Below are positions 46,397-55,047 of a stretch of DNA of 64,000 nucleotides, piece by piece. Source of the DNA: an uncultured Fluviicola sp. (GTDB taxonomy: Bacteria; Bacteroidota; Bacteroidia; Flavobacteriales; Crocinitomicaceae); the NCBI RefSeq assembly GCF_946478805.1, contig NZ_CAMLDC010000001.1, positions 265,789 through 329,788 of the forward strand, read 5' to 3'. The notes under the pieces were generated by a model, which ran no database searches, was not told the DNA's origin, and saw nothing but the letters and a program-made list of their open reading frames with translations. A program made the translations under genes and the position numbers. Numbering within the stretch: the first letter of the stretch is position 1; each line of letters begins with the position of its first letter.

Positions 46397-47542
46397 TTAA
46401 AGAATTACGCTACTTGGTAAATTTACAACTCTATCCTCAAGCCAAATTGAATTTTCCAACGAATCCGTCTGACAATCCTTAAATGCCGGTAAACGGTTCA
46501 TTAATGCCCAGATCGGCCTGGTCATGACACCCTGATCATTTGAGAATTTCAAAAAATCATCCCGTTCCTGCCGATTCTCTAAGATAATGGTATTCAACCA
46601 ATAATTGGCTGTAGTGCCTTCCTGTTCAGCTACAACCGTCACTCCGGTTTTCGGAAGTTCCCGGATATAGATTTGTGCAGTCTCTCTTTTGTTCTCAAGT
46701 ATTTTTGGAAGAATTTCCAGTTGAGCACAAGCTAATGCCGCATTAATGTTGGGCATCCGGTAGTTGTATCCGACTTCATCATGAAAGAAATCCCATGCAT
46801 GCGGAACCTTGGCGGTTGTTGTCAGATATTTTGCGCGTTTAGCCCATTCTTCATTATTGGTGATGATCGCACCTCCACCTCCGGAAGTAACGGTTTTGTT
46901 TCCGTTAAAACTGAATGCTGCAATATGCCCGATAGTTCCTGTGTGCTTTTCTCCAACATAAGATCCAAGGGATTCAGCAGCATCTTCCACTAAAACAATG
47001 TTATAGGTTGTACAGATTTCAAGCAACTCATTTACACGCATCGGAAAACCGAATGTGTGCATTGGAACACAGGCTTTAATTCTTCTGCCCGTTTTGGTAT
47101 TGATGCATTCGTTTTCCTCGTTTTGGTGTGTTTCACTTTCTAAAAAACGAAGAACCGCTTTGGGAGAAAGCCCGAGTGTATCCTTGTCCACATCGATGAA
47201 AACAGGTTTCGCACCAATGTAGGAAATCGCGTTTGCTGTTGCAACGAAAGTCAATGCTTGGGAAAGAACTTCATCGTTCTGTTCTACACCTGCAATGATC
47301 AGTGCCATATGAAGTGCCGCCGTTCCATTCACCGCAGCAATTGCATATCCGGCTCCCGTGATTTCGCATAGTTCCTTTTCAAAACGGTCAACAAAAGGGC
47401 CTACTGATGAAACATAAGTGCTATCAATACATTCAACGAGGTATTCTTTTTCTTTTCCTCCGAAATAAGGGGCATGTAATGGAATGAACCCTTCTTTTCC
47501 GAAGCGGTTCCGAACAGTATTGACAATGGAAGCGAAATCCAT
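46397..47542 (-). CDS. legC: LegC family PLP-dependent aminotransferase
   Basis: A 381-residue DegT/DnrJ/EryC1-type aminotransferase that aminates C4 of a 4-keto-6-deoxy sugar. The N-terminus FIPLHAPYFGGKEKEYLVEC and STYVSSVGPFVDRFEKEL are hallmarks of the LegC group. The PLP lysine lies in SFNGNKTVTSGGGG (near residue 190). It is 9 bases after legB in the same operon. Confidence 0.88.
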   Translation of the reverse strand: MDFASIVNTVRNRFGKEGFIPLHAPYFGGKEKEYLVECIDSTYVSSVGPFVDRFEKELCEITGAGYAIAAVNGTAALHMALIIAGVEQNDEVLSQALTFVATANAISYIGAKPVFIDVDKDTLGLSPKAVLRFLESETHQNEENECINTKTGRRIKACVPMHTFGFPMRVNELLEICTTYNIVLVEDAAESLGSYVGEKHTGTIGHIAAFSFNGNKTVTSGGGGAIITNNEEWAKRAKYLTTTAKVPHAWDFFHDEVGYNYRMPNINAALACAQLEILPKILENKRETAQIYIRELPKTGVTVVAEQEGTTANYWLNTIILENRQERDDFLKFSNDQGVMTRPIWALMNRLPAFKDCQTDSLENSIWLEDRVVNLPSSVIL

Positions 47543-47551
47543 GGTAAAAAA

Positions 47552-48550
47552 TTAAATATTGTAAATATCAGCCTTGTACTGTTTCAGGTTTTCCGGCTGT
47601 CTGAACCATTCTATTGTTTGACGTAGTCCTTCTTCGAGTGTTGTTTCCGGTTTCCAGCCAGTGTATTGCAACAATTTACTGTTGTCTCCGAACAACCTGA
47701 AAACTTCCGAATTCTCGGGCCGCAAACGTTGTTTTTCCTGCTTGATCACAGCATCCGGATTGATTTGTCTGATCAATTCATTTGCCAGATCACCAATGGA
47801 GATCTCATTATGGGTCGAAATATTTACATCCTGCCCACTTAATTGGTTACAAAGTGAAATCTCAACGAAACCTCTGGCAGTATCCTTCGCGAAAACCAAA
47901 TCCCTGGTTGGTGTCAGATCTCCCAGGTTGATTTCGTCGTACCCGTTCAATAACTGCGTGATGATCGTCGGGATGATTGCCCTGGCAGATTGTCGGGGGC
48001 CATACGTATTGAAAGGGCGGACGATTGTAATCGGCATTTCGAAACTTCGATAGAAAGATTCTGCAATGCTATCGGCTCCGATTTTCGTTGCTGAGTAAGG
48101 GGATTGACCTTGGCGTGGATGTTTTTCGTCAATCGGGATATATTGTGCTGTTCCGTAAACTTCAGAAGTGGAAGTTACCAATACGCGTTCTGTTCCCAAA
48201 TCCCTCGCTGCCTGAACGATATTCAAGGTTCCTTTTACGTTCGTATCTACATATGCATCCGGCGAATGGTAGGAATAAGGGATCGCGATTAAAGCTGCAA
48301 GGTGATAAACAATGTCAATTCCTTTCATTGCTGTTCTGACACCGTTCGGATCGCGGACATCTCCTGTAAACACTTCAATTTGTTGAAGCAATTCAGCGGG
48401 AAATGAATCCAACCATCCCCAATTATTGAAGCTGTTGTAATAACAAAATGCTCTGACCTGAGCACCTTCTTGAATTAGATTTTCAACTAAATGGGAACCG
48501 ATGAAACCATCAGCACCGGTTACGAGCACTTTTTTTCCTTTTAATCGCAT
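47552..48550 (-). CDS. legB: NAD-dependent 4,6-dehydratase LegB
   Basis: A 332-residue extended SDR: TGADGFIGSHLVENL (residue 11 on), the family-typical YYNSFNNWGWLDSFP, the dehydratase Thr-Ser region VTSTSEVYGTA, catalytic YSATKIGAD (near residue 152), and RPFNTYGPRQSARAIIPTII. It turns GDP-GlcNAc into its 4-keto-6-deoxy form. First gene of the minus-strand legionaminic acid operon; a -7 box is found 17 bases upstream of its ATG. Confidence 0.9.
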   Translation of the reverse strand: MRLKGKKVLVTGADGFIGSHLVENLIQEGAQVRAFCYYNSFNNWGWLDSFPAELLQQIEVFTGDVRDPNGVRTAMKGIDIVYHLAALIAIPYSYHSPDAYVDTNVKGTLNIVQAARDLGTERVLVTSTSEVYGTAQYIPIDEKHPRQGQSPYSATKIGADSIAESFYRSFEMPITIVRPFNTYGPRQSARAIIPTIITQLLNGYDEINLGDLTPTRDLVFAKDTARGFVEISLCNQLSGQDVNISTHNEISIGDLANELIRQINPDAVIKQEKQRLRPENSEVFRLFGDNSKLLQYTGWKPETTLEEGLRQTIEWFRQPENLKQYKADIYNI

Positions 48551-48566
48551 GAGGTGAATTGTTGAC

Positions 48567-48574
48567 CAAAGATA
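48567..48574 (-). promoter_or_regulatory. -7 box of the legionaminic acid operon
   Basis: On the minus strand TATCTTTG, matching TAnnTTTG, lies 16 bases upstream of the legB start. A clear TTG at the right distance was not found. The divergent gene hisH has its own box at 48637. Confidence 0.5.
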
Positions 48575-48636
48575 CTAAAAAGGATTATATTCATTGTGGG
48601 AAGGGTTTGCGGGGTTTTATAAGAGAAGGAATATTT

Positions 48637-48644
48637 TATCTTTG
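48637..48644 (+). promoter_or_regulatory. -7 box of the hisH-like unit
   Basis: TATCTTTG, 22 bases before the ATG at 48667. The nearest upstream TTG (48607-48609) is 27 bases away, longer than the preferred spacing, so the match is partial. Confidence 0.5.
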
Positions 48645-48666
48645 ACAATAAACGGGATTCAGATAA

Positions 48667-49284
48667 ATGATAGTAATTGTTGATTATGGTTTAGGGAATT
48701 TAGGTTCGATAAAGAATATGCTTCAATTTATTGGATTTGATGCAGTTATATCGAATAGGAAGGAAGACATTTCATCTGCAAGCAAGCTGATCCTTCCCGG
48801 AGTTGGGTCATTCGATCAGGGGATACATAATCTGAATGAAAGAGAATTGATTTCTGTTCTGAATCAGCGGGTTTTGGTCGATCGTGTTCCAATTCTCGGA
48901 ATTTGTTTGGGAATGCAGTTAATGGGAACAAAAAGTGAAGAAGGAACCCGGACCGGTTTGTCCTGGATTGACCAGGAAAGCAAGAAGTTCATTCCAACAG
49001 ATTATAAACAGTTTCCGATTCCCCACCTGGGGTGGCAGTATGTTTCTATCAAAGAACCGGAAAGTCCGCTGTTAGCAGGATTTGACGATGAAACCAAATT
49101 TTATTTTGCCCATTCTTATTATGTAAAGTGTAGTGAACCCGATACAGTGATCCTGGAAGCAGATTATATCCATAAATTTGATGTTGCGGTTCAGAAAGAA
49201 CATATTCTGGGTGTTCAGTTTCACCCTGAAAAAAGCCATAAATTTGGCATGCAGTTATTCACCAATTTTGTTTCCCGATTCTGA
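48667..49284 (+). CDS. HisH-like glutamine amidotransferase of the polysaccharide (amidination) type
   Basis: A 205-residue class I glutamine amidotransferase that splits ammonia from glutamine. The triad is intact: Cys80 in GICLGMQLMG, His186 and Glu188 in VQFHPEKSHKFG. It overlaps the HisF-like gene by one base. Because its partner lacks a histidine-pathway catalytic residue and because no other his gene is near, it probably supplies ammonia for amidino groups on surface sugars, like the HisH beside PseA in Campylobacter or WbpG in Pseudomonas. Confidence 0.8.
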   Translation: MIVIVDYGLGNLGSIKNMLQFIGFDAVISNRKEDISSASKLILPGVGSFDQGIHNLNERELISVLNQRVLVDRVPILGICLGMQLMGTKSEEGTRTGLSWIDQESKKFIPTDYKQFPIPHLGWQYVSIKEPESPLLAGFDDETKFYFAHSYYVKCSEPDTVILEADYIHKFDVAVQKEHILGVQFHPEKSHKFGMQLFTNFVSRF

Positions 49285-50057
49285 TGGCCTTACCAAGATG
49301 CATTCCTGTTCTTTTACTTCAAAATGGAGGATTGGTGAAGACAGTTCAGTTCAAGAACCCGAAATACGTCGGTGATCCCCTGAATGCGATTCGCATATTC
49401 AATGAAAAGGAAGTGGATGAACTCGTTTTTTTGGATATTGATGCATCCGTCAAAGGAACTTCCATTCAACTAAAATTGCTGAAAGAGATTGCGGAGGAAT
49501 GTTTTATGCCTTTGGCATACGGAGGTGGGATAAAAACGATAGAAGATATCCGGCAGGTTATCCAGATAGGTATTGAAAAAGTAATTATCGGTTCGGAAAT
49601 ACTTGAGAATCCTGAATTTCTCAATCAGGCCATCCGTGAATTCGGAAGTTCAAGTATTTGTGTTTCGCTGGATATTGAAAAAACGGCTCCGGGAGAATAT
49701 AGGATATACACGAGATCCGGCACGAAAGCTACAGGTATGGATCCGGTTGATTTTGCACAAAAATTGGATCAATCGGGAGTCGGGGAATTATTCATTTATT
49801 CCATTGATCGGGATGGAACAAGAAAAGGGTACGATCTGGATCTGATCCGGGCAATTCGAAAAGCAGTAAAAATACCTGTTATTGCCTGTGGTGGAGCGGG
49901 ATCAATTGATGATTTATGCCAGGCGGTTGAAGCGGGTGCTTCGGCTGTGGCTGCCGGAAGCTTGTTCGTCTTTCACGGGAAACACCAGGCTGTATTGATT
50001 TCCTATCCGGATAAGCAAGCTTTGAAAAGAATTTATTCAACTATTCAACGGAATTAG
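49284..50057 (+). CDS. HisF-like protein of the polysaccharide (WbuZ/amidination) type
   Basis: A 257-residue TIM-barrel HisF homologue. In true HisF, Asp11 and Asp130 are catalytic; here residue 11 is Leu (RCIPVLLLQNGGLVKT) while Asp130 is kept (VSLDIEK). The loss, and the N-terminal pattern GGLVKTVQFKNPKYVGDP, place it with WbuZ-type proteins that pass ammonia from HisH to an ATP-dependent N-acetyl sugar amidotransferase (WbpG/PseA/WbuX). No such amidotransferase is encoded in the window, so its partner must be elsewhere or of another kind. Confidence 0.8.
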   Translation: MALPRCIPVLLLQNGGLVKTVQFKNPKYVGDPLNAIRIFNEKEVDELVFLDIDASVKGTSIQLKLLKEIAEECFMPLAYGGGIKTIEDIRQVIQIGIEKVIIGSEILENPEFLNQAIREFGSSSICVSLDIEKTAPGEYRIYTRSGTKATGMDPVDFAQKLDQSGVGELFIYSIDRDGTRKGYDLDLIRAIRKAVKIPVIACGGAGSIDDLCQAVEAGASAVAAGSLFVFHGKHQAVLISYPDKQALKRIYSTIQRN

Positions 50058-50072
50058 TTTATTTTGTTCTCA

Positions 50073-51146
50073 ATGGGAAAGTTGAAAATAGTTACGATAC
50101 TCGGTGCGCGACCTCAATTTATAAAGGCTTCTGCCGTTTCTTTCTTGTTTGGTTCCCATTTTGATGAAATTTTGGTACATACGGGTCAGCATTACGATGC
50201 AAACATGTCGGATGTGTTTTTCAATGAATTGGGTATTCCGAAACCAAGTCATCATCTCACCATAGGTTCCGGCTCTCATGGAGCAATGACGGGAGCAATG
50301 TTGACAGCGATTGAAACCGTTTTGTTGGAAGAAAAACCTGATTTTGTGATGGTTTATGGAGACACGAACTCCACGCTGGCAGGAGCGTTGGCGGCATCGA
50401 AATTGCTGATTCCTGTGATCCATGTGGAAGCCGGATTGAGAAGCTTCAATAAAGCGATGCCGGAAGAACAGAACCGGATTTTGACAGATCACATCTCCGA
50501 TATCTTATTTGCTCCCACTCAGACTGCGATTCAAAATCTGAAAAATGAAGGGATTGTGAAAGGAGTTCACCTCGTGGGAGACGTCATGTATGATGGAATA
50601 CTGCATTTTACTGAAATTGCCAAAAAGAAAAGTACCATACTTTCAGATCTGGACCTTCCGGAAAAACAATTTATTCTTTGTACGATCCATCGCGCGGAAA
50701 ATACCAATAACCGGGAGCGACTCAAAGCAATATTCAATGGGCTGAATGCAGCAAAGGAATTGATCGTGCTTCCGCTTCACCCCCGAACACGAAAATACAT
50801 TGCAGAATATGGAATTTCGATAGCTGAACATATCCGTTTAATTGATCCGGTTGGATATTTGGATATGATCCGGTTGGAATCGGCTGCTAAAAAAATTGTG
50901 ACGGATAGCGGCGGAGTTCAAAAGGAAGCTTTTTTTCTTGAAGTTCCCTGCGTAACTTTGCGCGACGAAACTGAATGGATAGAAACAGTTGAAAATGGTT
51001 GGAATGTGATGGTTGGTACAGACGAGAAGAAAATCGTGGAAGCCATTCTGAATTTTAAACCGGACTCGATCCCGCAAAAGCATTTTGGAAGCGGCAATGC
51101 TGCACAAATGATGATTGAAAAGATTAAAGAATACGAATTGCAGTAG
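50073..51146 (+). CDS. wecB: UDP-N-acetylglucosamine 2-epimerase (non-hydrolysing)
   Basis: A protein of 357 residues from the ATG at 50073 (a TTG at 50064 would add three). It interconverts UDP-GlcNAc and UDP-ManNAc. Landmarks: VTILGARPQFIKASAVSFLF at the start, VHTGQHYDANMSDVFF, VYGDTNSTLAGALAASKLLI (near residue 90), EAGLRSFNKAMPEEQNRILT and the C-terminal TDSGGVQKEAFFLEVPC. It lies 15 bases after the HisF-like gene. Confidence 0.92.
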   Translation: MGKLKIVTILGARPQFIKASAVSFLFGSHFDEILVHTGQHYDANMSDVFFNELGIPKPSHHLTIGSGSHGAMTGAMLTAIETVLLEEKPDFVMVYGDTNSTLAGALAASKLLIPVIHVEAGLRSFNKAMPEEQNRILTDHISDILFAPTQTAIQNLKNEGIVKGVHLVGDVMYDGILHFTEIAKKKSTILSDLDLPEKQFILCTIHRAENTNNRERLKAIFNGLNAAKELIVLPLHPRTRKYIAEYGISIAEHIRLIDPVGYLDMIRLESAAKKIVTDSGGVQKEAFFLEVPCVTLRDETEWIETVENGWNVMVGTDEKKIVEAILNFKPDSIPQKHFGSGNAAQMMIEKIKEYELQ

Positions 51147-51206
51147 TTAAATCAATTTTAATTAACTTCAATTTGAGATAGATAAACGCGATTAAAATAG
51201 CAGAAA

Positions 51207-51842
51207 ATGAAAGACAAAAAAAGAGTACTTGTTCTAGCTCCGCATACGGATGATGGTGAATTTGGATGTGGTGGAACAATTGCTAAATTTATTGAAGAAG
51301 GTCATGAAGTGACATATGCTGCATTTTCAGCATGTCAGCAATCAGTCCTTCCTCAGTTTCCATCGGATATTTTAATTACGGAAGTAAAAGCGGCAACCAA
51401 AGTACTCGGGATAAAAAGCGAGAACTTATTGTTATTTGACTATGATGTGAGAACTTTTGGATATAGAAGACAAGATATTTTGGATGATCTGATCAAAATT
51501 CGTCAGGAGTTTAAACCGGATTTGATTTTTATGCCTGATTTACAGGATGTGCATCAGGATCATGCGACCATTGCTACTGAAGGACTTCGTGCATTTAAGT
51601 TTTCTTCCATCCTATCTTATGAGTTGCCTTGGAATAATTTGTCCTTTACAACTTCCAGTTTTGTTCATTTGGATGAGAAACATGTTCAAACAAAGGTGAA
51701 TGCTTTAAGGGAATACCAATCCCAGGCGCACAGGCCTTATTCCGATGAGGATTTTCTAAGGTCGGTGGCACGTACCAGAGGAGTTCAGATCGGAACAAAA
51801 TATGCAGAAGCATTCAATATTGTTCGTTGGATAATTGATTGA
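51207..51842 (+). CDS. PIG-L/LmbE family deacetylase
   Basis: A 211-residue zinc-type deacetylase. The metal motif is PHTDDGEFG (residues 12-20, PHxDD) and the third ligand HQDH (near residue 113). Family members remove acetyl groups from GlcNAc-type substrates. Directly after it, with an overlapping stop region, comes an LpxD-like acyltransferase, so the pair may deacetylate and then re-acylate an amino sugar. Confidence 0.82.
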   Translation: MKDKKRVLVLAPHTDDGEFGCGGTIAKFIEEGHEVTYAAFSACQQSVLPQFPSDILITEVKAATKVLGIKSENLLLFDYDVRTFGYRRQDILDDLIKIRQEFKPDLIFMPDLQDVHQDHATIATEGLRAFKFSSILSYELPWNNLSFTTSSFVHLDEKHVQTKVNALREYQSQAHRPYSDEDFLRSVARTRGVQIGTKYAEAFNIVRWIID

Positions 51843-51844
51843 AT

Positions 51845-52750
51845 ATGATAATTCTAAGCCAGGTAATTGAGTTGTTGAAAAGCTCCGGTTCCAGTTCAGA
51901 TTCAAACCAGGAAATTGCACATGTCCGTTCGATCACGGATGCGGATTTCGATGAGAAATCGCTGGGTTGGTGCTCGGATAAGAATGCCGAACTATTGGCA
52001 ACTTTACCGGGAGGTGTGGTAATTGTCAGCACAGCAGTTTACAATCAATTGCATGCTCAACTGGATCAGATCACGCTGATATCGGTTGAAAAACCAAGAA
52101 GCGCATTTTTACAGGTTCTGCGGGAACTCTTCGCGGAAAAAAAACAATATGGTTTCATTCATCCGTCGGCAATTATTGACCCATCGGTTACTTTTCACCA
52201 GAATTCTGTGAATGTTTCCGCCAATGTGGTGATTGAGAAAGGGTGTGTATTGGGAAATCAGGTTTCAATAGGGGCGAATACGGTTATAAAATCCGGAACC
52301 GTTATTGGAGACAATTGCCAGATCGGATCAAATAACACGATTGGTGGAGTTGGTTTTGGATATGAGTTGAATGATGAGAATGAATACGAATTGATGCCTC
52401 ATATTGGAAATGTGGTCTTGAAAGATCACGTGGAAATTGGAAACAATGTATGCATCGATCGCGCGGTGATGGGTTCGACCCTGCTGGAAGAAAATGTAAA
52501 AGTAGATAACCTGGTTCATATCGCCCACGGAGTGAAAATCGGCAGGAATAGTTTGATTATTGCCAACGCCATGATAGCAGGAAGTGTTGAGATTGGGGAA
52601 AATGTATGGATTTCTCCATCCGCCTCCGTAAGACAGAAATTAAGCATTGAGAGCAATGCCTTGGTTGGATTGGGAAGTGTTGTTGTTAAGAATGTAGGCG
52701 CCAACAGTGTGGTTGCAGGGAATCCGGCTAAACCGTTTGAGAAAAAATGA
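51845..52750 (+). CDS. LpxD-like hexapeptide N-acyltransferase
   Basis: A 301-residue protein from the ATG at 51845. A short N-terminal domain (to about residue 100) like the uridine-binding part of LpxD is followed by a long left-handed beta-helix with hexapeptide repeats (IEKGCVLGNQVSIGANTVIK, VIGDNCQIGSNNTIGG) and the expected catalytic-type His in DNLVHIAHGVKIG (near residue 223). Housekeeping LpxD is normally in the lpx cluster and about 340 residues, so this is more likely a polysaccharide enzyme adding an acyl chain to the amine freed by the PIG-L protein. It overlaps the next gene (ATGA). Confidence 0.78.
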   Translation: MIILSQVIELLKSSGSSSDSNQEIAHVRSITDADFDEKSLGWCSDKNAELLATLPGGVVIVSTAVYNQLHAQLDQITLISVEKPRSAFLQVLRELFAEKKQYGFIHPSAIIDPSVTFHQNSVNVSANVVIEKGCVLGNQVSIGANTVIKSGTVIGDNCQIGSNNTIGGVGFGYELNDENEYELMPHIGNVVLKDHVEIGNNVCIDRAVMGSTLLEENVKVDNLVHIAHGVKIGRNSLIIANAMIAGSVEIGENVWISPSASVRQKLSIESNALVGLGSVVVKNVGANSVVAGNPAKPFEKK

Positions 52751-53763
52751 AAATTGCAGTTGTTATTCCCTGTAGAAATGAAATCCGGAATATTGAGGAG
52801 TGTATAGACGCAATTTACGCATCGGATCTACCGGTTGGCAGCACGTTGACTGTCAATGTGGTGGATGGAATAAGTAATGATGGAACCGCTGAACTCCTGG
52901 AATCACTCCAAAAGAAATATACAGGTTTACAGATTATCCCCAATGAAAAACAGCTGACACCTTATGCTTTTAATTTGGGGATTCATGCAACAAAAGACGC
53001 GGATTTTTACCAGATTATAGGAGCCCGGCAAATTGTAAGTACAAACTACCTGAAAAAAGCAATTGAAAGCCTTCAGAATGACAGCAGTATCTGGTGTGTG
53101 GGTGGAAAAGTGACGAATGTCTACCTGAATAATGAAAGCAAGATGATCGCCCAGGCAATGGGAACTTCATTCGGTATGGGATTAGGTAATTTCAGGACGC
53201 TCAATGAATCCGGACTGGTTGATACTGTCGGGACACCGATGTATCCGGCCTGGGTCTTTGAAAAAATCGGTTATTTCGATGAAGAACTGGTCCGCAACCA
53301 GGATGATGATTTCAATTTTCGTGTCATTAAAGCAGGTGGAAAGATTCTTTACAACAATGACATTTCTTTGAAATATTATGTGAGAGGAAGTATTTCCCAA
53401 TTGTGGAAGCAATTTATGCAATATGGTTATTGGAAAGTGTACGTGAACAAGAAACACAAAGCTGTTACAACATTCCGGCAATTGGTCCCGCCCTTATTTG
53501 TGTTGTTTTTGATGTTGATTCCGTTTTTGTTTTTGATAAATCCCTTAATCGGTTTTATCGGTTTGTCTTTCTTGGGAGTTTATATTTTATTGGGGCTTTT
53601 GGTGACCGGTAGAATTGCGGCAGATATCACTGAATTCAATCGAATTTTTATCATTTTCCCGATATTGCATATTAGTTATGGCTGGGGCTATTTAAAGGGG
53701 ATTGTGACTTTTTTAATTGCGAACAGGAAGCCAAATGAGAAGTACAAAAAGATGTCCCGATAG
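52747..53763 (+). CDS. Glycosyltransferase family 2, ExoA-like
   Basis: A 338-residue GT-A enzyme (IAVVIPCRNEIRNIEECIDA at the start; VVDGISNDGTAELLES near residue 38; RNQDDDFNFRVIKAGG near residue 183) with C-terminal membrane spans (PPLFVLFLMLIPFLFLINPL and a second hydrophobic region). The layout fits ExoA-like transferases of exopolysaccharide synthesis. Sugar unknown. It overlaps the LpxD-like gene by 4 bases. Confidence 0.86.
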   Translation: MKIAVVIPCRNEIRNIEECIDAIYASDLPVGSTLTVNVVDGISNDGTAELLESLQKKYTGLQIIPNEKQLTPYAFNLGIHATKDADFYQIIGARQIVSTNYLKKAIESLQNDSSIWCVGGKVTNVYLNNESKMIAQAMGTSFGMGLGNFRTLNESGLVDTVGTPMYPAWVFEKIGYFDEELVRNQDDDFNFRVIKAGGKILYNNDISLKYYVRGSISQLWKQFMQYGYWKVYVNKKHKAVTTFRQLVPPLFVLFLMLIPFLFLINPLIGFIGLSFLGVYILLGLLVTGRIAADITEFNRIFIIFPILHISYGWGYLKGIVTFLIANRKPNEKYKKMSR

Positions 53764-53835
53764 TAGAATATTGAGTAATTTCACAACCGGCCAACCGCGG
53801 CTTTAATAGAAAAACACATTAAAATAGATTAAAGT

Positions 53836-55047
53836 ATGATTCCGTTTTCACCTCCCAGAATAGATCAGCGTGTAATTGATGAAGTTACCAGTGCTTTAAC
53901 TTCCGGTTGGATCACAACCGGTCCGCGAACCAAGTTGTTTGAAAAGCGGTTGACCGAATACTGTGGAAATAAGTGCACGGTTGCGGTTAATTCCTGGACT
54001 GCTGGAATGGAAGTGGTATTGCGTTGGTGGGGAATTGGTCCGGGAGATGAGGTGATTATTCCTGCGATAACTTATTGTGCTTCGGCAAATGTGGTGATTC
54101 ATACGGGCGCAAAACCTGTGATGGTCGATATCAATCCGGATGATTTCAATATTTCTGTCGAAGCGATCCGTAAAGCGATAACACCACGAACAAAAGTGAT
54201 TATGCCGGTTGATATTGCCGGTTTTCCATGTGATTATGATGGAATTTTTGAGATAGTTAATGATCCCGCAATAAAAAGCCTCTTCCAGGCAAATTCAGAT
54301 TACCAGAGAAAATTAGGACGGATCATGATTGCTTCGGATGCAGCACATTCATTCGGCGCCACTTATGGAGGAAAACGTTCAGGAGCGATTGCTGATGTGA
54401 GTTGCTTTTCTTTCCATGCAGTGAAAAATTTGACAACGGCTGAAGGAGGAACGATGTCGATCAATTTACCGGATTCGTTTGATCACGATGCAATCTACAA
54501 GGAATTGTGTGTGAAAATTCTTCATGGTCAAAGCAAGGATGCGATGGCGAAAACCCAAAAAGGAAATTGGCGTTACGATGTGGATGAACCCGGATTCAAA
54601 TGCAATATGACAGATATTTTGGCTGCAATCGGATTGGTGGAGTTGGATCGTTTCCAGGAAAACCTGGATCGTAGAAAAACAATCTGTCTTGCATATAATG
54701 AAGGATTGAAAGATGAATCGTGGGCAATTCTTCCTAAAATGAAGGACGAAAAACGCGAAACGTGTTACCATTTATATCAATTGAGAATCGGAGGTGCTTC
54801 AGAAGTACAACGCGATGCGATCATGCAGGCAATTTTTGACCAGGATGTTTCCGTGAATGTCCATTTTCAACCGCTTCCTATCCTGACAGCTTATAAGAAA
54901 AGAGGATACAAGATGGAAGATTATCCGGAGGCTTGGGATAAGTATTCCAATGAAATCACCTTGCCTGTTTATTTTGATCTGACGGATGAACAGGTTCAAA
55001 TAGTCATTCGTGCTGTTAAAACAGCGGTGAAAAAAGTCTTGGGATAA
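53836..55047 (+). CDS. DegT/DnrJ/EryC1/StrS family sugar aminotransferase
   Basis: A 403-residue PLP enzyme that aminates nucleotide-linked keto-sugars. ALTSGWITTGPRTKLFEKRL (near residue 18), GDEVIIPAITYCASANVVIH and ASDAAHSFGATYGGKRSG are family features; the PLP lysine is in FHAVKNLTTAEGG (near residue 198). It is distinct from LegC. The stop overlaps the next start (TAATG). A 4,6-dehydratase to feed it is not adjacent; its keto-sugar source is unknown. Confidence 0.87.
   Translation: MIPFSPPRIDQRVIDEVTSALTSGWITTGPRTKLFEKRLTEYCGNKCTVAVNSWTAGMEVVLRWWGIGPGDEVIIPAITYCASANVVIHTGAKPVMVDINPDDFNISVEAIRKAITPRTKVIMPVDIAGFPCDYDGIFEIVNDPAIKSLFQANSDYQRKLGRIMIASDAAHSFGATYGGKRSGAIADVSCFSFHAVKNLTTAEGGTMSINLPDSFDHDAIYKELCVKILHGQSKDAMAKTQKGNWRYDVDEPGFKCNMTDILAAIGLVELDRFQENLDRRKTICLAYNEGLKDESWAILPKMKDEKRETCYHLYQLRIGGASEVQRDAIMQAIFDQDVSVNVHFQPLPILTAYKKRGYKMEDYPEAWDKYSNEITLPVYFDLTDEQVQIVIRAVKTAVKKVLG

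Noticed and set aside
41412..48550. Pseudaminic acid or ordinary sialic acid pathway
   Set aside because: The dehydratase, aminotransferase and PtmE-like CBS nucleotidyltransferase are of the legionaminic type; PseB/PseH-like genes are absent and NeuB/NeuC/NeuA alone would not need them.
48667..50057. Histidine biosynthesis HisH-HisF
   Set aside because: No other his genes are nearby, the HisF homologue lacks Asp11, and the context is entirely polysaccharide synthesis.
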